NCBI GenBank assembly: GCA_946414435.1 | Contig: CAMKOM010000011.1 | Location: forward strand, 1 to 64,000 | Direction: 5' to 3' | DNA: 64,000 nucleotides | From: an uncultured Bacteroidota bacterium | Lineage (GTDB): Bacteria; Bacteroidota; Bacteroidia; Bacteroidales; SZUA-534 | In this document: piece by piece, positions 28,539 through 37,886 of the stretch | Layout of the letters: every line of letters begins with the position of its first letter | Numbering within the stretch: the stretch's first letter is position 1 | Notes under the pieces: generated by a model | What the model was told of the DNA's origin: nothing | The model's database searches: none | Seen by the model: the letters and a program-made list of their open reading frames with translations, nothing else | Position numbers and translations under genes: made by a program

Positions 28539-28721
28539 ATGGCAAAATATCGCATTAAACAAATCAGAAGCAAAATTGGCAGCAACAAGCGCCAAGTGGC
28601 CACACTTGAAGCCTTGGGGTTGCATAAGGTAAGCCAAGTTGTCGAGCATGACGCAAAACCGGAAATACTTGGTATGATAAATGCAGTTAAACATTTAGTT
28701 TCTTTTGAAGAAATAAAGTAA
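28539..28721 (+). CDS. rpmD: Large ribosomal subunit protein L30
   Basis: L30 is a 60-residue ferredoxin-like protein of the 50S. IKQIRSKIGSNKRQVATLEA and GLHKVSQVVEHDAKPEILGM are the family signature. Five bases after rpsE and 12 before rplO. Confidence 0.95.
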   Translation: MAKYRIKQIRSKIGSNKRQVATLEALGLHKVSQVVEHDAKPEILGMINAVKHLVSFEEIK

Positions 28722-28733
28722 CAAGACATTATT

Positions 28734-29180
28734 ATGGATTTAAGTAATTTGAAGCCAGCAGCTGGCTCAGTAAAATCTTCGAAGAGAATAGGCCGTGGCG
28801 CAGGTTCGGGCAAAGGCGGAACTTCCACCCGCGGACACAAGGGTGCCAAATCGCGTTCGGGTTATTCGAAGAAGGTAGGTTTCGAAGGCGGTCAGATGCC
28901 ATTGCAGAGACGTATGCCTAAATTCGGTTTCAAGAATATCAACCGTAAAGAGTTCAAAGCCGTTAACGTTGGTGATTTGCAGAAAATCGCTGAGGCAAAA
29001 GGCTTGACTAAGATTGATGTCGACATACTGTTGGCAAACGGCTTGGTTTCGGCAAACGACAAAGTTAAAATCTTAGGCAACGGTAAGTTGAGCGTCCAAC
29101 TCGAAGTTGAGGCTCATGCTTTCTCAAAGAAGGCTATCGAGGCCATCGAAGCTCAGAAGGGTAAAGTTGTAACACTGTAA
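28734..29180 (+). CDS. rplO: Large ribosomal subunit protein L15
   Basis: L15 is a late 50S assembly protein with a long basic N-terminal extension. Among its 148 residues are [38 protein letters not shown] and the C-terminal [19 protein letters not shown]. It precedes secY by 11 bases. Confidence 0.97.
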   Translation: MDLSNLKPAAGSVKSSKRIGRGAGSGKGGTSTRGHKGAKSRSGYSKKVGFEGGQMPLQRRMPKFGFKNINRKEFKAVNVGDLQKIAEAKGLTKIDVDILLANGLVSANDKVKILGNGKLSVQLEVEAHAFSKKAIEAIEAQKGKVVTL

Positions 29181-29191
29181 TATCTACGTTG

Positions 29192-30523
29192 ATGAAGAGA
29201 TTAATTGAAACAATAAAGAATATTTGGAAAATCGATGATCTGAAGACGAGGATTCTCAACACCCTGTTGCTCATCCTTGTTTATAGATTGGGTACAATGG
29301 TTGTGCTCCCGGGTGTTGACCCAAGCCAGCTGGCAGCTCTGAAGAACCAGACAGCAACTGGTATTTTGGGTTTGTTGGATATGTTCTCGGGCGGTGCCTT
29401 CTCAAACGCGTCGATTTTCGCTCTGGGTATTATGCCCTACATCTCCGCATCAATCGTAATTCAGCTTTTGGGAATGGCAGTGCCATATTTCCAGAGACTG
29501 CAGCGTGAGGGTGAGAGTGGACGTCGCAAAATCAACCAGATTACGCGTATCCTTACCGTCATCATTCTGCTTGTTCAGGCTCCAGGTTATTTGGCAAACC
29601 TTCATTCACAACTTCCGGAGTCGGCCTTTATTCTTAAAGGCGCCTATTTCACCGTATCGTCGATGTTCATCCTCACCGCAGGCACAATGTTCGTTATGTG
29701 GTTGGGCGAGCGCATCACCGACCGCGGCTTGGGCAACGGCATCTCACTGATTATCATGATAGGCATCATCGCCCGGTTCCCGTCAGCCATTTGGGTTGAG
29801 CTCATCTCTCGCTTGAACGAGCAACAAGGGGGTGGTCTGGTAATGCTTCTGATTGAAATGATTGCTTTGGGTGTTGTCATCTTGCTCACCATTCTGCTTG
29901 TTCAAGGAACCCGCAAGATTCCTGTGCAGTACGCAAAACGGATAGTAGGCAACAAACAGTATGGCGGTGTCCGCCAGTACATTCCCCTCAAGGTGAATGC
30001 AGCAGGTGTGATGCCTATTATCTTTGCTCAGGCAATAATGTTCTTACCCATTGTCTTGGTCGGATTCTCAAACGCTGAAACTGCAACTGGAATTGCATCG
30101 GCATTGTCGAACCCAACAGGATTCTGGTACAACTTGACGGTAGGACTGTTAATCATTCTATTCACATATTTCTATACGGCCATCATCATCAATCCAACTC
30201 AAATGGCCGATGATATGAAGAAGAATGGTGGTTTCATTCCAGGTGTTAAGCCAGGTAAGAAAACAGTTGAGTACCTCGACACAGTGATGTCGAGGATCAC
30301 ACTGCCAGGATCAATATTCCTCGCTTTTGTGGCCATCATGCCGGCATTTGCCATGATGGCGGGAGTACAGAGCAGTTTCGCTTATTTCTACGGCGGCACT
30401 TCTCTGCTGATTATGGTTGGTGTTGTTCTTGACACGCTCCAGCAAATCGAAAGCCATTTGTTGATGCGTCACTACGACGGATTGATGAAGAGCGGTCGAA
30501 TCAAGGGGCGTTCTAACATGTAG
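29192..30523 (+). CDS. secY: Preprotein translocase channel subunit SecY
   Basis: SecY is the ten-helix channel that moves proteins across and into the inner membrane, which every exported protein in this window would use. The 443 residues start MKRLIETIKNIWKIDDL; conserved SMFSGGAF-like plug region (LDMFSGGAFSNASIFALGIM), QREGESGRRKINQITR and the cytoplasmic loop RIVGNKQYGGVRQYIPLKVN are seen. I start at the ATG at 29192; the ORF-track start three bases earlier is TTG. No map gene follows. Confidence 0.97.
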   Translation: MKRLIETIKNIWKIDDLKTRILNTLLLILVYRLGTMVVLPGVDPSQLAALKNQTATGILGLLDMFSGGAFSNASIFALGIMPYISASIVIQLLGMAVPYFQRLQREGESGRRKINQITRILTVIILLVQAPGYLANLHSQLPESAFILKGAYFTVSSMFILTAGTMFVMWLGERITDRGLGNGISLIIMIGIIARFPSAIWVELISRLNEQQGGGLVMLLIEMIALGVVILLTILLVQGTRKIPVQYAKRIVGNKQYGGVRQYIPLKVNAAGVMPIIFAQAIMFLPIVLVGFSNAETATGIASALSNPTGFWYNLTVGLLIILFTYFYTAIIINPTQMADDMKKNGGFIPGVKPGKKTVEYLDTVMSRITLPGSIFLAFVAIMPAFAMMAGVQSSFAYFYGGTSLLIMVGVVLDTLQQIESHLLMRHYDGLMKSGRIKGRSNM

Positions 30524-30699
30524 CCGAGAGGCTGCAATTGCTTGCTCTTTGAAAATTAGTAAGTTGAATCGCTGAAACTAATTGTGCGCACATTTTATTG
30601 GCAGGTTCAGAGAGACGTCCGAAAGGAATTGTCGGTTGACTAATATGAAAGCTAATGGGTCCGGAAAAAGTTTTAGGACTGTAACTAAAAAATGATTTT
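30524..30699 (+). other. 176-base non-coding gap between secY and infA
   Basis: Other junctions in this superoperon are mostly under 30 bases. Many Bacteroidota have map here, but I see no plausible map coding or remnant. Short inverted repeats are visible, such as AATTAGT (30554) with ACTAATT (30577), and GTCC with GGAC flanking an A/T loop near 30660-30685. It could hold a leader RNA or internal promoter for infA. Confidence 0.4.
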
Positions 30700-30918
30700 A
30701 TGGCCAAACAGGCTTCAATAGAACAAGATGGTACAATCATCGAGGCATTGTCGAACGCAATGTTCCGTGTTGAGTTAGAGAATGGGTTGGTAATTACAGC
30801 TCATATCTCAGGCAAAATGCGCATGCATTACATAAAGATACTGCCGGGTGATAAAGTTAAAGTGGAAATGTCGCCTTACGATTTGACTAAGGGGCGTATC
30901 GCATTTAGGTACAAATAA
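30700..30918 (+). CDS. infA: Translation initiation factor IF-1
   Basis: IF-1 occupies the A site of the 30S during initiation. The 72-residue OB-fold protein has [39 protein letters not shown] and [15 protein letters not shown], all standard. Only its distance from secY is unusual. It is followed by rpmJ after 12 bases. Confidence 0.97.
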   Translation: MAKQASIEQDGTIIEALSNAMFRVELENGLVITAHISGKMRMHYIKILPGDKVKVEMSPYDLTKGRIAFRYK

Positions 30919-30930
30919 AAGACTAAAAAG

Positions 30931-31047
30931 ATGAAAGTAAGAGCATCAATTAAAAAACGCAGCGCAGATTGCAAAATCGTGCGTCGTAAAGGACGTTTGT
31001 ATGTGATTAACAAAAAAAATCCGAAATTCAAACAACGTCAAGGATAA
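30931..31047 (+). CDS. rpmJ: Large ribosomal subunit protein L36, zinc-free form
   Basis: A 38-residue protein too short for the ORF track: [20 protein letters not shown], then [18 protein letters not shown]. It has one cysteine rather than the CxxC...C...H set that binds zinc, so it is the zinc-independent form, as is S14 here. It lies between infA and rpsM in the standard order. Confidence 0.95.
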   Translation: MKVRASIKKRSADCKIVRRKGRLYVINKKNPKFKQRQG

Positions 31048-31085
31048 TTTAATAATTTTGCAACTCAAAAATTTTAAATGTAATT

Positions 31086-31460
31086 ATGGCACGTCTTGCT
31101 GGTGTAGATTTACCAAAAAACAAAAGAGGAGAAATAGGCCTGACATACATTTTCGGTATCGGACGCAGCAGTGCGAGAACTATTCTCGACAAAGCTGGTA
31201 TTAGCTATGATACCAAGGTGGATGACTGGACTGATGCAGAAATAGCATCGTTGCGCAAGATACTCGGCGAGTACAAACTCGAGGGTGAATTGCGTTCAGA
31301 AATACAATTGAACATTAAGCGACTGATGGATGTTGGTTGCTACAGAGGTGTCCGTCACCGTTTGGGCTTGCCCGTACGTGGTCAGAATACCCGTAACAAC
31401 GCCCGTACTCGCAAGGGTAAGAAGAAAACTGTCGCTAACAAAAAGAAAGCCACAAAATAA
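31086..31460 (+). CDS. rpsM: Small ribosomal subunit protein S13
   Basis: S13 contacts the P-site tRNA and bridges to the 50S. The 124 residues begin [20 protein letters not shown], with the helix-hairpin segment [14 protein letters not shown] and [20 protein letters not shown]. Opens the alpha block, 38 bases after rpmJ. Confidence 0.97.
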   Translation: MARLAGVDLPKNKRGEIGLTYIFGIGRSSARTILDKAGISYDTKVDDWTDAEIASLRKILGEYKLEGELRSEIQLNIKRLMDVGCYRGVRHRLGLPVRGQNTRNNARTRKGKKKTVANKKKATK

Positions 31461-31473
31461 TAGGTAATTAATT

Positions 31474-31863
31474 ATGGCACAGAAGTCAAAAACAACTAAA
31501 AAGAGAGTCGTAAAGGTTGAAACTTCAGGCGAAGTTCACATTCATTCTTCGTTTAACAATATCATAATTACGATAACAAACAGCGAAGGACAAGTAATTT
31601 CGTGGTCATCGGCTGGTAAAAACGGATTTAGAGGTTCAAAAAAGAACACTCCGTATGCCGCACAGGTTGCCGCTGAAGATTGCGGAAAAGTGGCGTTCGA
31701 TGCAGGAATGCGCAAAGCCAAAGTATACGTCAAAGGACCGGGTACAGGCCGTGAGTCAGCCATAAGGTCGATTCATAATTTGGGAATAGAAGTTACTGAA
31801 ATTGTTGATGTGACTCCGCTTCCGCACAATGGTTGCCGTCCGCCTAAGAGACGTCGTGTTTAA
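31474..31863 (+). CDS. rpsK: Small ribosomal subunit protein S11
   Basis: S11 is on the 30S platform near the exit site. The 129 residues include [36 protein letters not shown] and [16 protein letters not shown] at the end, all typical. Confidence 0.97.
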   Translation: MAQKSKTTKKRVVKVETSGEVHIHSSFNNIIITITNSEGQVISWSSAGKNGFRGSKKNTPYAAQVAAEDCGKVAFDAGMRKAKVYVKGPGTGRESAIRSIHNLGIEVTEIVDVTPLPHNGCRPPKRRRV

Positions 31864-31888
31864 TGTTTAATTGAATAAACAAAAAGAA

Positions 31889-32497
31889 ATGGCTAGATAC
31901 ATTGGACCAAAATCAAAAATTGCAAGGAAATTTGGTGAACCCATTTATGGGTCTGATAAGTACTTGGACCGTAAGAATTTTCCTCCTGGACAACATGGTT
32001 TGAACAAGAAAAGGAAAAAATCGTCGGAGTATGGCACCCAGTTGCAAGAGAAACAAAAAGCAAAATACACTTATGGTGTTTTGGAACGTCAGTTCGCCAA
32101 TTTGTTTGTAAAAGCTCAGCGCAGTAAGGGTATTACTGGCGAAGTGCTGTTGCAATTATTGGAGTCGAGATTAGACAACGTGGTTTATCGTTTGGGCATC
32201 GCTCCTACAAGAGCTGCAGCCCGTCAGCTTGTGCTGCACAAGCACATTATTGTTGACGGCGAAGTGGTTAACATTCCGTCTTATCAAGTTAAGGCGGGCA
32301 GTATTGTTGGTGTAAGGGAAAAATCAAAATCTCTTGAGGTTATCGCCAACTCGCTTGCAGGAACAAACCACAGCAAATACTCATGGTTGGAGTGGGATAA
32401 CGCTAATGTCGCTGGAAAATTCCTGAATGTTCCGGAAAGAGCAGATATCCCAGAGCACATCGAGGAACAATTGATTGTTGAACTTTACTCTAAGTAA
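31889..32497 (+). CDS. rpsD: Small ribosomal subunit protein S4
   Basis: S4 nucleates 30S assembly and in some bacteria represses the alpha operon. The 202 residues start [16 protein letters not shown]. The S4 RNA-binding domain [21 protein letters not shown] (part) lies near residue 95. The ORF-track start at 31871 is a TTG; the ATG at 31889 fits the family start. There are no zinc-binding cysteines near the N-terminus. Confidence 0.97.
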   Translation: MARYIGPKSKIARKFGEPIYGSDKYLDRKNFPPGQHGLNKKRKKSSEYGTQLQEKQKAKYTYGVLERQFANLFVKAQRSKGITGEVLLQLLESRLDNVVYRLGIAPTRAAARQLVLHKHIIVDGEVVNIPSYQVKAGSIVGVREKSKSLEVIANSLAGTNHSKYSWLEWDNANVAGKFLNVPERADIPEHIEEQLIVELYSK

Positions 32498-32507
32498 TAA
32501 TTTTATC

Positions 32508-33500
32508 ATGGCAATTTTAGCTTTTCAAAAGCCCGACAGAGTTATAATGCTGGAACAGGACGCCAAGTTCGGCAAGTTCGAGTTCCGTCCGTTGGAGCCT
32601 GGTTATGGTCAGACAATCGGCAATGCCCTGCGTCGCATTTTGTTGTCATCACTTGAAGGTTTTGCTATCACTACAGTCAAAATCGCTGGTGTTGACCACG
32701 AATTTTCCACCATTCCAGGAGTAATGGAAGATGTGACCGAAATCGTTTTGAATCTCAAACAAGTAAGGTTCAAACAACAAATTGAGGATATCGACCATGA
32801 GAAAGTGTCAATATCAGTTTCGGATCAGGAGAAATTCACTGCAGGTGACATTTCACGTTTCCTTAGCGGATTTGAAGTGCTTAACCCGGATCTCGTAATT
32901 TGCAGACTCGATCCTTCAGTTAAGCTCCAGATGGAACTCACAATTAACAAAGGGCGCGGTTATATTCCGTCAGACGAGAATATGCCTGTCGATGCGGAAT
33001 TTGGCGTTATTGCCATTGATTCAATTCATACTCCAATTGTAAATGTGAAGTATGCTGTTGAAAATTACCGAGTTGAACAAAAAACCGACTACGAAAAGTT
33101 GGTGCTTGAAATTAAAACAGATGGTTCAATCCTTCCGAAGGATGCGTTGAATGAAGCAGCAAAAATCCTTATCTATCACTTCATGCTGTTCTCTGACGAG
33201 AAGATTACTCTCGATGCCGGTGAGAAATATCAGACAGAAGAATTTGATGAGGAAATCCTGCATATGCGTCAATTATTGAAAACCAAACTCATCGACATGG
33301 ATTTGTCAGTCAGAGCGCTTAACTGCTTGAAAGCTGCCGATGTTGAGACTTTGGGTGATCTTTGCACATATAACAAGAACGATTTGTTGAAGTTTAGAAA
33401 CTTCGGAAAGAAATCGTTGACCGAGTTGGAGGATTTGCTTGATTCAATGAATCTTACTTTCGGAATGGACATCAGTAAGTATAAACTTGAGAAAGATTAA
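32508..33500 (+). CDS. rpoA: RNA polymerase alpha subunit
   Basis: Alpha assembles the RNA polymerase core and its C-terminal domain touches promoters and activators. The 330 residues have the N-terminal domain motifs [20 protein letters not shown] (part) and [18 protein letters not shown]. The C-terminal domain near residue 260 reads [15 protein letters not shown] and [16 protein letters not shown]. The ATG at 32508 is used; the ORF-track start lies inside rpsD. Confidence 0.97.
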   Translation: MAILAFQKPDRVIMLEQDAKFGKFEFRPLEPGYGQTIGNALRRILLSSLEGFAITTVKIAGVDHEFSTIPGVMEDVTEIVLNLKQVRFKQQIEDIDHEKVSISVSDQEKFTAGDISRFLSGFEVLNPDLVICRLDPSVKLQMELTINKGRGYIPSDENMPVDAEFGVIAIDSIHTPIVNVKYAVENYRVEQKTDYEKLVLEIKTDGSILPKDALNEAAKILIYHFMLFSDEKITLDAGEKYQTEEFDEEILHMRQLLKTKLIDMDLSVRALNCLKAADVETLGDLCTYNKNDLLKFRNFGKKSLTELEDLLDSMNLTFGMDISKYKLEKD

Positions 33501-33505
33501 TAACG

Positions 33506-34018
33506 ATGAGACACAATAAAGGTTTTAATCATTTAGGCAGACAAGAGGGGCACAGAGATGCCATGTTGTCGAATATGGCTAACTCGTTGATTCTGCACAA
33601 ACGTATTTCAACAACTGTTGCAAAAGCAAAGGCTTTGAAAATGTACGTTGAACCCCTGATTACAAAATCAAAAGTTGACTCGACACACTCACGTCGCGTC
33701 GTATTCAGCTATCTTCAGAACAAAGAAGGTGTTACCGAGCTTTTCCGTGAGGTAGCAGCTAAGGTTGCGAACCGTCCGGGTGGATACACCAGAATTCTGA
33801 AAACAGGTACTCGTGTTGGCGATAGCGCAGAAATGTGCATCATTGAGTTGGTTGATTTCAATACCAATTACACTCAGGAATCGAATGCGGCAGCACAGAA
33901 AACTACCCGCCGCCGTCGCGCACCGAAGAAAAAAGCTGATGCTGCAGAGGTTGTTGCTGACGCAGTTGAGGTTAAAGAAGAAGCTGCAGCTCCTGCCGAA
34001 GAGACAAAAGCAGAGTAA
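33506..34018 (+). CDS. rplQ: Large ribosomal subunit protein L17, with C-terminal extension
   Basis: L17 sits near the tunnel exit. The core (about 120 residues) is standard: [34 protein letters not shown]-like segment, [18 protein letters not shown] further 45 or so residues follow, basic ([12 protein letters not shown]) then Ala/Glu/Val-rich ([16 protein letters not shown]); similar low-complexity tails occur on other Bacteroidota L17 proteins. Last gene of the superoperon. Confidence 0.96.
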   Translation: MRHNKGFNHLGRQEGHRDAMLSNMANSLILHKRISTTVAKAKALKMYVEPLITKSKVDSTHSRRVVFSYLQNKEGVTELFREVAAKVANRPGGYTRILKTGTRVGDSAEMCIIELVDFNTNYTQESNAAAQKTTRRRRAPKKKADAAEVVADAVEVKEEAAAPAEETKAE

Positions 34019-34043
34019 GCCGCACTTACCTATAAAACAAAAA

Positions 34044-34068
34044 GGGCCGCTTAAGCGGCCTTTTTTGT
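34044..34068 (+). terminator. Terminator of the ribosomal superoperon
   Basis: GGCCGCTTAAGCGGCC is a perfect inverted repeat flanked by AAA and TTTTTTG, 26 bases after the rplQ stop. Confidence 0.85.
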
Positions 34069-34093
34069 TTTGGTATATGACGATAATAAGCGA

Positions 34094-34846
34094 TTATTCG
34101 CCTTCGTGGTCGTCGGTAATGAAGGGCTCAATCACATCGACATTGGTTTCGGCAATGATTGGCAGCCCCTTGTATCGCAGCAGCAGCTGGCAGATGGTGA
34201 CAACATCGTTGATGCAGTACTCGCTGATGCCCTCGATGTTGTGGTCATCCCAAAACGCGTGCCCTACCATACTGCCGTCCATATTCTCTTTCGGTGACGG
34301 CAGATAGAAGATGTTGGCAAGAAGGTCGAGCGAAGTGTAGTGCTTGTAGTCGCCAAAACGCCATAGTTCGAGCGTGTCGATATTGGTTATTTCCCACGGT
34401 TTCTTGCCCGCGCAATCGAGTATCTTTGGTATCGGCAGACCATTTACTAGCAGTCGGCGGCAGATGTATGGGAAATCGAATTCCTTGCCGTTGTGGGCGC
34501 AGAGCATATGCTTGTCTTTGTTGAAATGCTTGCTCAACAACGCAGAAAATGCCTTTAGAATCATCTTCTCGTTGCTACCGCAGAACGATTTTACACGGAA
34601 GTGTCGTTCGCCGTCCTCAGTGACAATGAACCCTGCAGAGATGCAGACTATTTTCCCGAATTCAGCCCAGATGCCGGCTTTTTCATAAAGTTCTTCGGGC
34701 GTTTTACGCTCTTTCTCCATGCTCCACGCCATCTTCTTGGCCCACAACTCTTTGGCGCGTTCGTCAAGTTGGCTGTATGACGGCACTTGCGCAACGGTCT
34801 CAATGTCGATGAATAGGATGTTTTCCTCTTTTATTTTGTCTAACAT
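34094..34846 (-). CDS. Predicted 3'-5' exonuclease, PolB-like (RNase H fold)
   Basis: A 250-residue stand-alone exonuclease of the DnaQ-like superfamily. The three Exo motifs are visible: FIDIET (Exo I, near residue 13), HNGKEFDFP (Exo II) and YCINDVVT (Exo III), the last with the tyrosine and aspartate of the DEDDy type. Their spacing and sequence resemble the exonuclease domain of B-family polymerases. Likely role in nucleic-acid repair or processing; the substrate is unknown. I use the ATG at 34846, since the ORF-track start at 34870 is TTG. Confidence 0.8.
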   Translation of the reverse strand: MLDKIKEENILFIDIETVAQVPSYSQLDERAKELWAKKMAWSMEKERKTPEELYEKAGIWAEFGKIVCISAGFIVTEDGERHFRVKSFCGSNEKMILKAFSALLSKHFNKDKHMLCAHNGKEFDFPYICRRLLVNGLPIPKILDCAGKKPWEITNIDTLELWRFGDYKHYTSLDLLANIFYLPSPKENMDGSMVGHAFWDDHNIEGISEYCINDVVTICQLLLRYKGLPIIAETNVDVIEPFITDDHEGE

Positions 34847-34938
34847 TCTTAAAACCAAATTACTCGGCAATATAACTCTTTTTTGTAATAGACGGTTAAG
34901 TTTTGTTTAGGAGACGCTGTGTGTGTGCATGCAAAACT

Positions 34939-34965
34939 TAAAAAAAAGCGCACCCGAAGGTGCGC
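34939..34965 (-). terminator. Terminator of the sigma/anti-sigma operon
   Basis: On the minus strand GCGCACC, loop TTCG, GGTGCGC and a T run form a classic terminator, 31 bases after the stop of the exported protein gene. Confidence 0.85.
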
Positions 34966-34995
34966 CCCACATAATGGTTAGGTTAGTAAATGCGA

Positions 34996-36168
34996 CTATT
35001 CTTTAATAACCCTCGGTTGATACTCAAATAACGATTGGTTTTTGCGAAGTTCGTTGACATTCAGGTTGGAACGTACCCCGCCTCTGGGATTTGTAAACTT
35101 CACGTAAAAATTTTCAAGGTCAGGCACAACGTAGGAGAAGGATGCGACAGAAGGAGGCATAGGCTCAAATTCCATTAGAAATGTAAGAAAATCGCCTGAA
35201 TATCCGTCTACCCAAAATAATTCATCCATAGGCAGATTACCGCCACCAAACCGTTTGAGTTTGTATTGGTTTCCGCGATTGTCGACAAGCATTGTTCCAG
35301 ATCTTACAGAGTAGTATTCGCTCATTGAATTTTGTTCGTGGGCAATAGCAATATAGGTTGCCTCGGGCGTGTTCCATATGGCCATAGTGCCTTCGTTGAC
35401 AGGTTTTATAAGGTGCACGTCTTTGTAGCGTTGCCAAGTATCCCAGTTGTCACTATCATATTTTTTGCCTTTACTTATAAATGTTGGTGATTTGATTTGC
35501 GGAACGTCATCGTACTCTTTTTCGGCTTTATTTTCTCGTGTTAAAACATACTCGACTCCACCCCGCAACGACCATATAGGAACAGTATATATTGACACAC
35601 GTTCGGTGGTTTCAGGAAGTTTCGGAAAATAAATTTTTAAATCGAGGACATCGCCCTTTTTAGCTTTTAAGCCAAAGTGCTTCCTCATACATTCGGGCTC
35701 AGTTCGTCTGATTCGATAATTTACACCCGTCTCCAAATCGACAATGGCTGTCTCCTGCATTGCCAGGAAAAGGTTGGTTACTTCGTCGGCTGGCATTGTG
35801 AAGTAGCAGTGCAACACGGTTTCGTCGTTTTCAATAGCCAACATCCAATTGATAACAACCAAGTTAGCGTTTTGGTTATTGATAGTTGCATCTCGCATAC
35901 CAGGGAACAAAGAGTCGTAATAATCGCTGCTGATGACAGGTGCTTTAACCCAGCAAGTGTCTTTAATCCAACTGTTTTCGGTGTATGGCCATCTAACGGA
36001 TGTCATTGCGTATTCATTGTTTTCTTCATCGGTATAAGAAGTAGTAACTGGTGGAGGGCTGACCGTCATACAACATCTGCTTTTGTAGAGAATAGTTTGG
36101 TTTTCTGATTGAGCCACAACGTTGGCGCAAAATAGTGCCATAAAGCTTAAAATTGTTATTTTCTTCAT
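34996..36168 (-). CDS. Exported protein of unknown function, downstream of ECF sigma operon
   Basis: A 390-residue protein with no family I recognise. The signal peptide is MKKITILSFMALFCANVVAQ. The mature protein starts with a segment holding the cysteine pair RCCMTVSPPP, then beta-rich sequence with many aromatics (VRWPYTENSWIKDTCW, YYSVRSGTMLVDNRGNQYKL). There is no T9SS sorting domain and no obvious catalytic motif. It follows the anti-sigma gene by 19 bases and ends at a strong terminator, so it is probably the third gene of that operon and perhaps its output or a sensor. Confidence 0.6.
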   Translation of the reverse strand: MKKITILSFMALFCANVVAQSENQTILYKSRCCMTVSPPPVTTSYTDEENNEYAMTSVRWPYTENSWIKDTCWVKAPVISSDYYDSLFPGMRDATINNQNANLVVINWMLAIENDETVLHCYFTMPADEVTNLFLAMQETAIVDLETGVNYRIRRTEPECMRKHFGLKAKKGDVLDLKIYFPKLPETTERVSIYTVPIWSLRGGVEYVLTRENKAEKEYDDVPQIKSPTFISKGKKYDSDNWDTWQRYKDVHLIKPVNEGTMAIWNTPEATYIAIAHEQNSMSEYYSVRSGTMLVDNRGNQYKLKRFGGGNLPMDELFWVDGYSGDFLTFLMEFEPMPPSVASFSYVVPDLENFYVKFTNPRGGVRSNLNVNELRKNQSLFEYQPRVIKE

Positions 36169-36187
36169 TTTAGTACGGATTTAATGA

Positions 36188-37144
36188 TTAGTAATATGTA
36201 TTGAAGCTTGCAAACGTCAAGTCATTGTAGAACTGTTGGAAACAATCTGATTTATATTCAATGTCAATTAGTGCGTGGACGCTGTAAATCATCACATTAG
36301 AGTTTCCTATCTGCTCGGCTATCCAAAGATAGTTCAGCCCGTTTTGCTCATCGTCGATGCTGAAGAATACCTGCTGCTCGGAGTTGTTGAAAATGTAGCC
36401 AGGTGTAGTGTTGGAGTATTTGCTGGCCATTAGCACAAAAAGTCCGAGTACATCGTAATCTTCTTTGACAGGGAACACATAGAAAGACTCATCAAACAGG
36501 GTGTCGCTGGCGATTGAACACTCTGATTTTATTTTGTTTACGCCTTGAAATTCAGCCATTTTAAAGATAAACTCATCCATTAGAGCTGGGTCAAGATAGG
36601 TATCATTGCCTTTGGGCTGCCTTTCGGCATAATTGCTGTTGGCTTCATCTTGTGAAACCGCATTGTCAATAGTTGCGCTATCGGCGACAACGGTTGTTGG
36701 CTCGTTTTCAGCATAGAGCGGCCTTTCCATTCTCAAATTCGGATTCGGTGCCGGTTGAGTCGCGGGTTTCGGCTTTGCGGCAGGTGTTGCCTTTGTCTTG
36801 GGTGCCTCAACTTTTGGTTTGGGAATCGCAACGGGGTCTGCCACCGAGTCGGTCTCGGCAATATCAGTTGGTTGTTTTTCAGGGTTTTTAGGAACAACAA
36901 TTTCAGCAATCGGTGTCGATTCCACAACTGTCTTGTCGGCAAACAGAATCGCGCTTCCGATTCCGGCCACAAGTGCAATGCAAGCCGCAGCAGCCACCCA
37001 ACGCCACAATTTTATGGTCTTGGGTTCGGCCTCAATCTTGCCCATAACGCTGTCGAAGAAGTCGTCGGGCACCGTTGGCGCAGTCCGTTTTTCCTCGCGC
37101 CGGCGCAAGGCCTCGCGAATGTCGTTATCGTTAAACTTGTTCAT
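36188..37144 (-). CDS. Putative membrane anti-sigma factor
   Basis: A 318-residue single-pass membrane protein. The short cytoplasmic part (about residues 1-47) has REALRRREEKRTAPTVPDDF and FDSVMGKIEAEPK, the kind of helical segment that binds ECF sigma factors. One membrane helix follows (WVAAAACIALVAGIGSAILF). The periplasmic part begins with a long Pro/Lys/Thr linker (PKPKVEAPKTKATPAAKPKP) and ends in a globular domain of about 110 residues. Its start overlaps the sigma gene by 14 bases, which supports the pairing. The anti-sigma role is inferred from context and layout. Confidence 0.65.
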   Translation of the reverse strand: MNKFNDNDIREALRRREEKRTAPTVPDDFFDSVMGKIEAEPKTIKLWRWVAAAACIALVAGIGSAILFADKTVVESTPIAEIVVPKNPEKQPTDIAETDSVADPVAIPKPKVEAPKTKATPAAKPKPATQPAPNPNLRMERPLYAENEPTTVVADSATIDNAVSQDEANSNYAERQPKGNDTYLDPALMDEFIFKMAEFQGVNKIKSECSIASDTLFDESFYVFPVKEDYDVLGLFVLMASKYSNTTPGYIFNNSEQQVFFSIDDEQNGLNYLWIAEQIGNSNVMIYSVHALIDIEYKSDCFQQFYNDLTFASFNTYY

Positions 37145-37718
37145 TTTCTTTATGTTTTATCATTATCAATAACTTTTTCCGTATCCGGTGCAGCCTGACT
37201 GCCAGCGCGTTGGCTTCGGCATCCATTACGTAGGCAATCTCTTGCAAGGGCTTGTCTTCGTAATAATAGAGTTGCACCAGCATCCGCTCGTCGGGCGGCA
37301 GATGGTCGAGTGCATTTTCCATCAGACTGATGCGCTCCTCGCGGCCTGTCGAGAGTTCTTCGTCGGCAATGTCGCTGTCGGCAATCTGCGCATCGTCAAT
37401 GTCAATCCAACGTAACTTGCGGCGTTTCAGATGGTTAATTGATTCGTTGTAGGCAATGCGGCTGATCCAAGTCATGAACGACGCACGGCCTTCGAATGTT
37501 TCTATCTTGCCGAATGCCTTGACAAAAGTGTTTTGTGCCAACTCCTCGGCATCGGCTCGGTTGCTCACCATTCGCACCGTAAAATCAAGAACTTGTTGCG
37601 AGTATTGATTCACAAAGTATGCGTACTCAGCCGCGGCCGCACGGTGGTTGCCGGCATCCAAATAACCGGTAATCCGGCTGATGCGCCTTTGTTCGTCGAT
37701 GTTCGCCTTTTGAATCAT
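37131..37718 (-). CDS. ECF-type RNA polymerase sigma factor
   Basis: Alternative sigma factor, 195 residues. Region 2 is clear (AEELAQNTFVKAFGKIETF and GRASFMTWISRIAYNESINHLKRRK in parts), as is region 4 (LDHLPPDERMLVQLYYYEDK, PLQEIAYVMDAEANALAVRL). I use the ATG at 37718 (MIQKANIDEQ); the ORF-track start at 37766 adds a poorly supported 16 residues. It would be held by the overlapping anti-sigma factor and direct genes of an envelope response. Divergent from tmRNA, with an AT-rich 168-base gap. Confidence 0.88.
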   Translation of the reverse strand: MIQKANIDEQRRISRITGYLDAGNHRAAAAEYAYFVNQYSQQVLDFTVRMVSNRADAEELAQNTFVKAFGKIETFEGRASFMTWISRIAYNESINHLKRRKLRWIDIDDAQIADSDIADEELSTGREERISLMENALDHLPPDERMLVQLYYYEDKPLQEIAYVMDAEANALAVRLHRIRKKLLIMIKHKENEQV

Positions 37719-37844
37719 TCTGCCCTTTAGACAACGGCTTTCGTGAAATATTACACGGTGCCGCATTTTTTTTTGAAGTTTTTACAAAAAAAGTGTTTTG
37801 TTAAACAGCTCCAACGATTCGATCAGTGGTTGCTTGTTTTTTTA

Positions 37845-37874
37845 TTGACCGATATTAAAAAAGAGATACTTTTG
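37845..37874 (+). promoter_or_regulatory. Predicted tmRNA promoter
   Basis: TTG at 37845-37847, a 19-base spacer and TACTTTTG at 37867-37874 match the Bacteroidota promoter, ending 12 bases before the tmRNA 5' end. Confidence 0.65.
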
Positions 37875-37886
37875 CACATTCATTTT

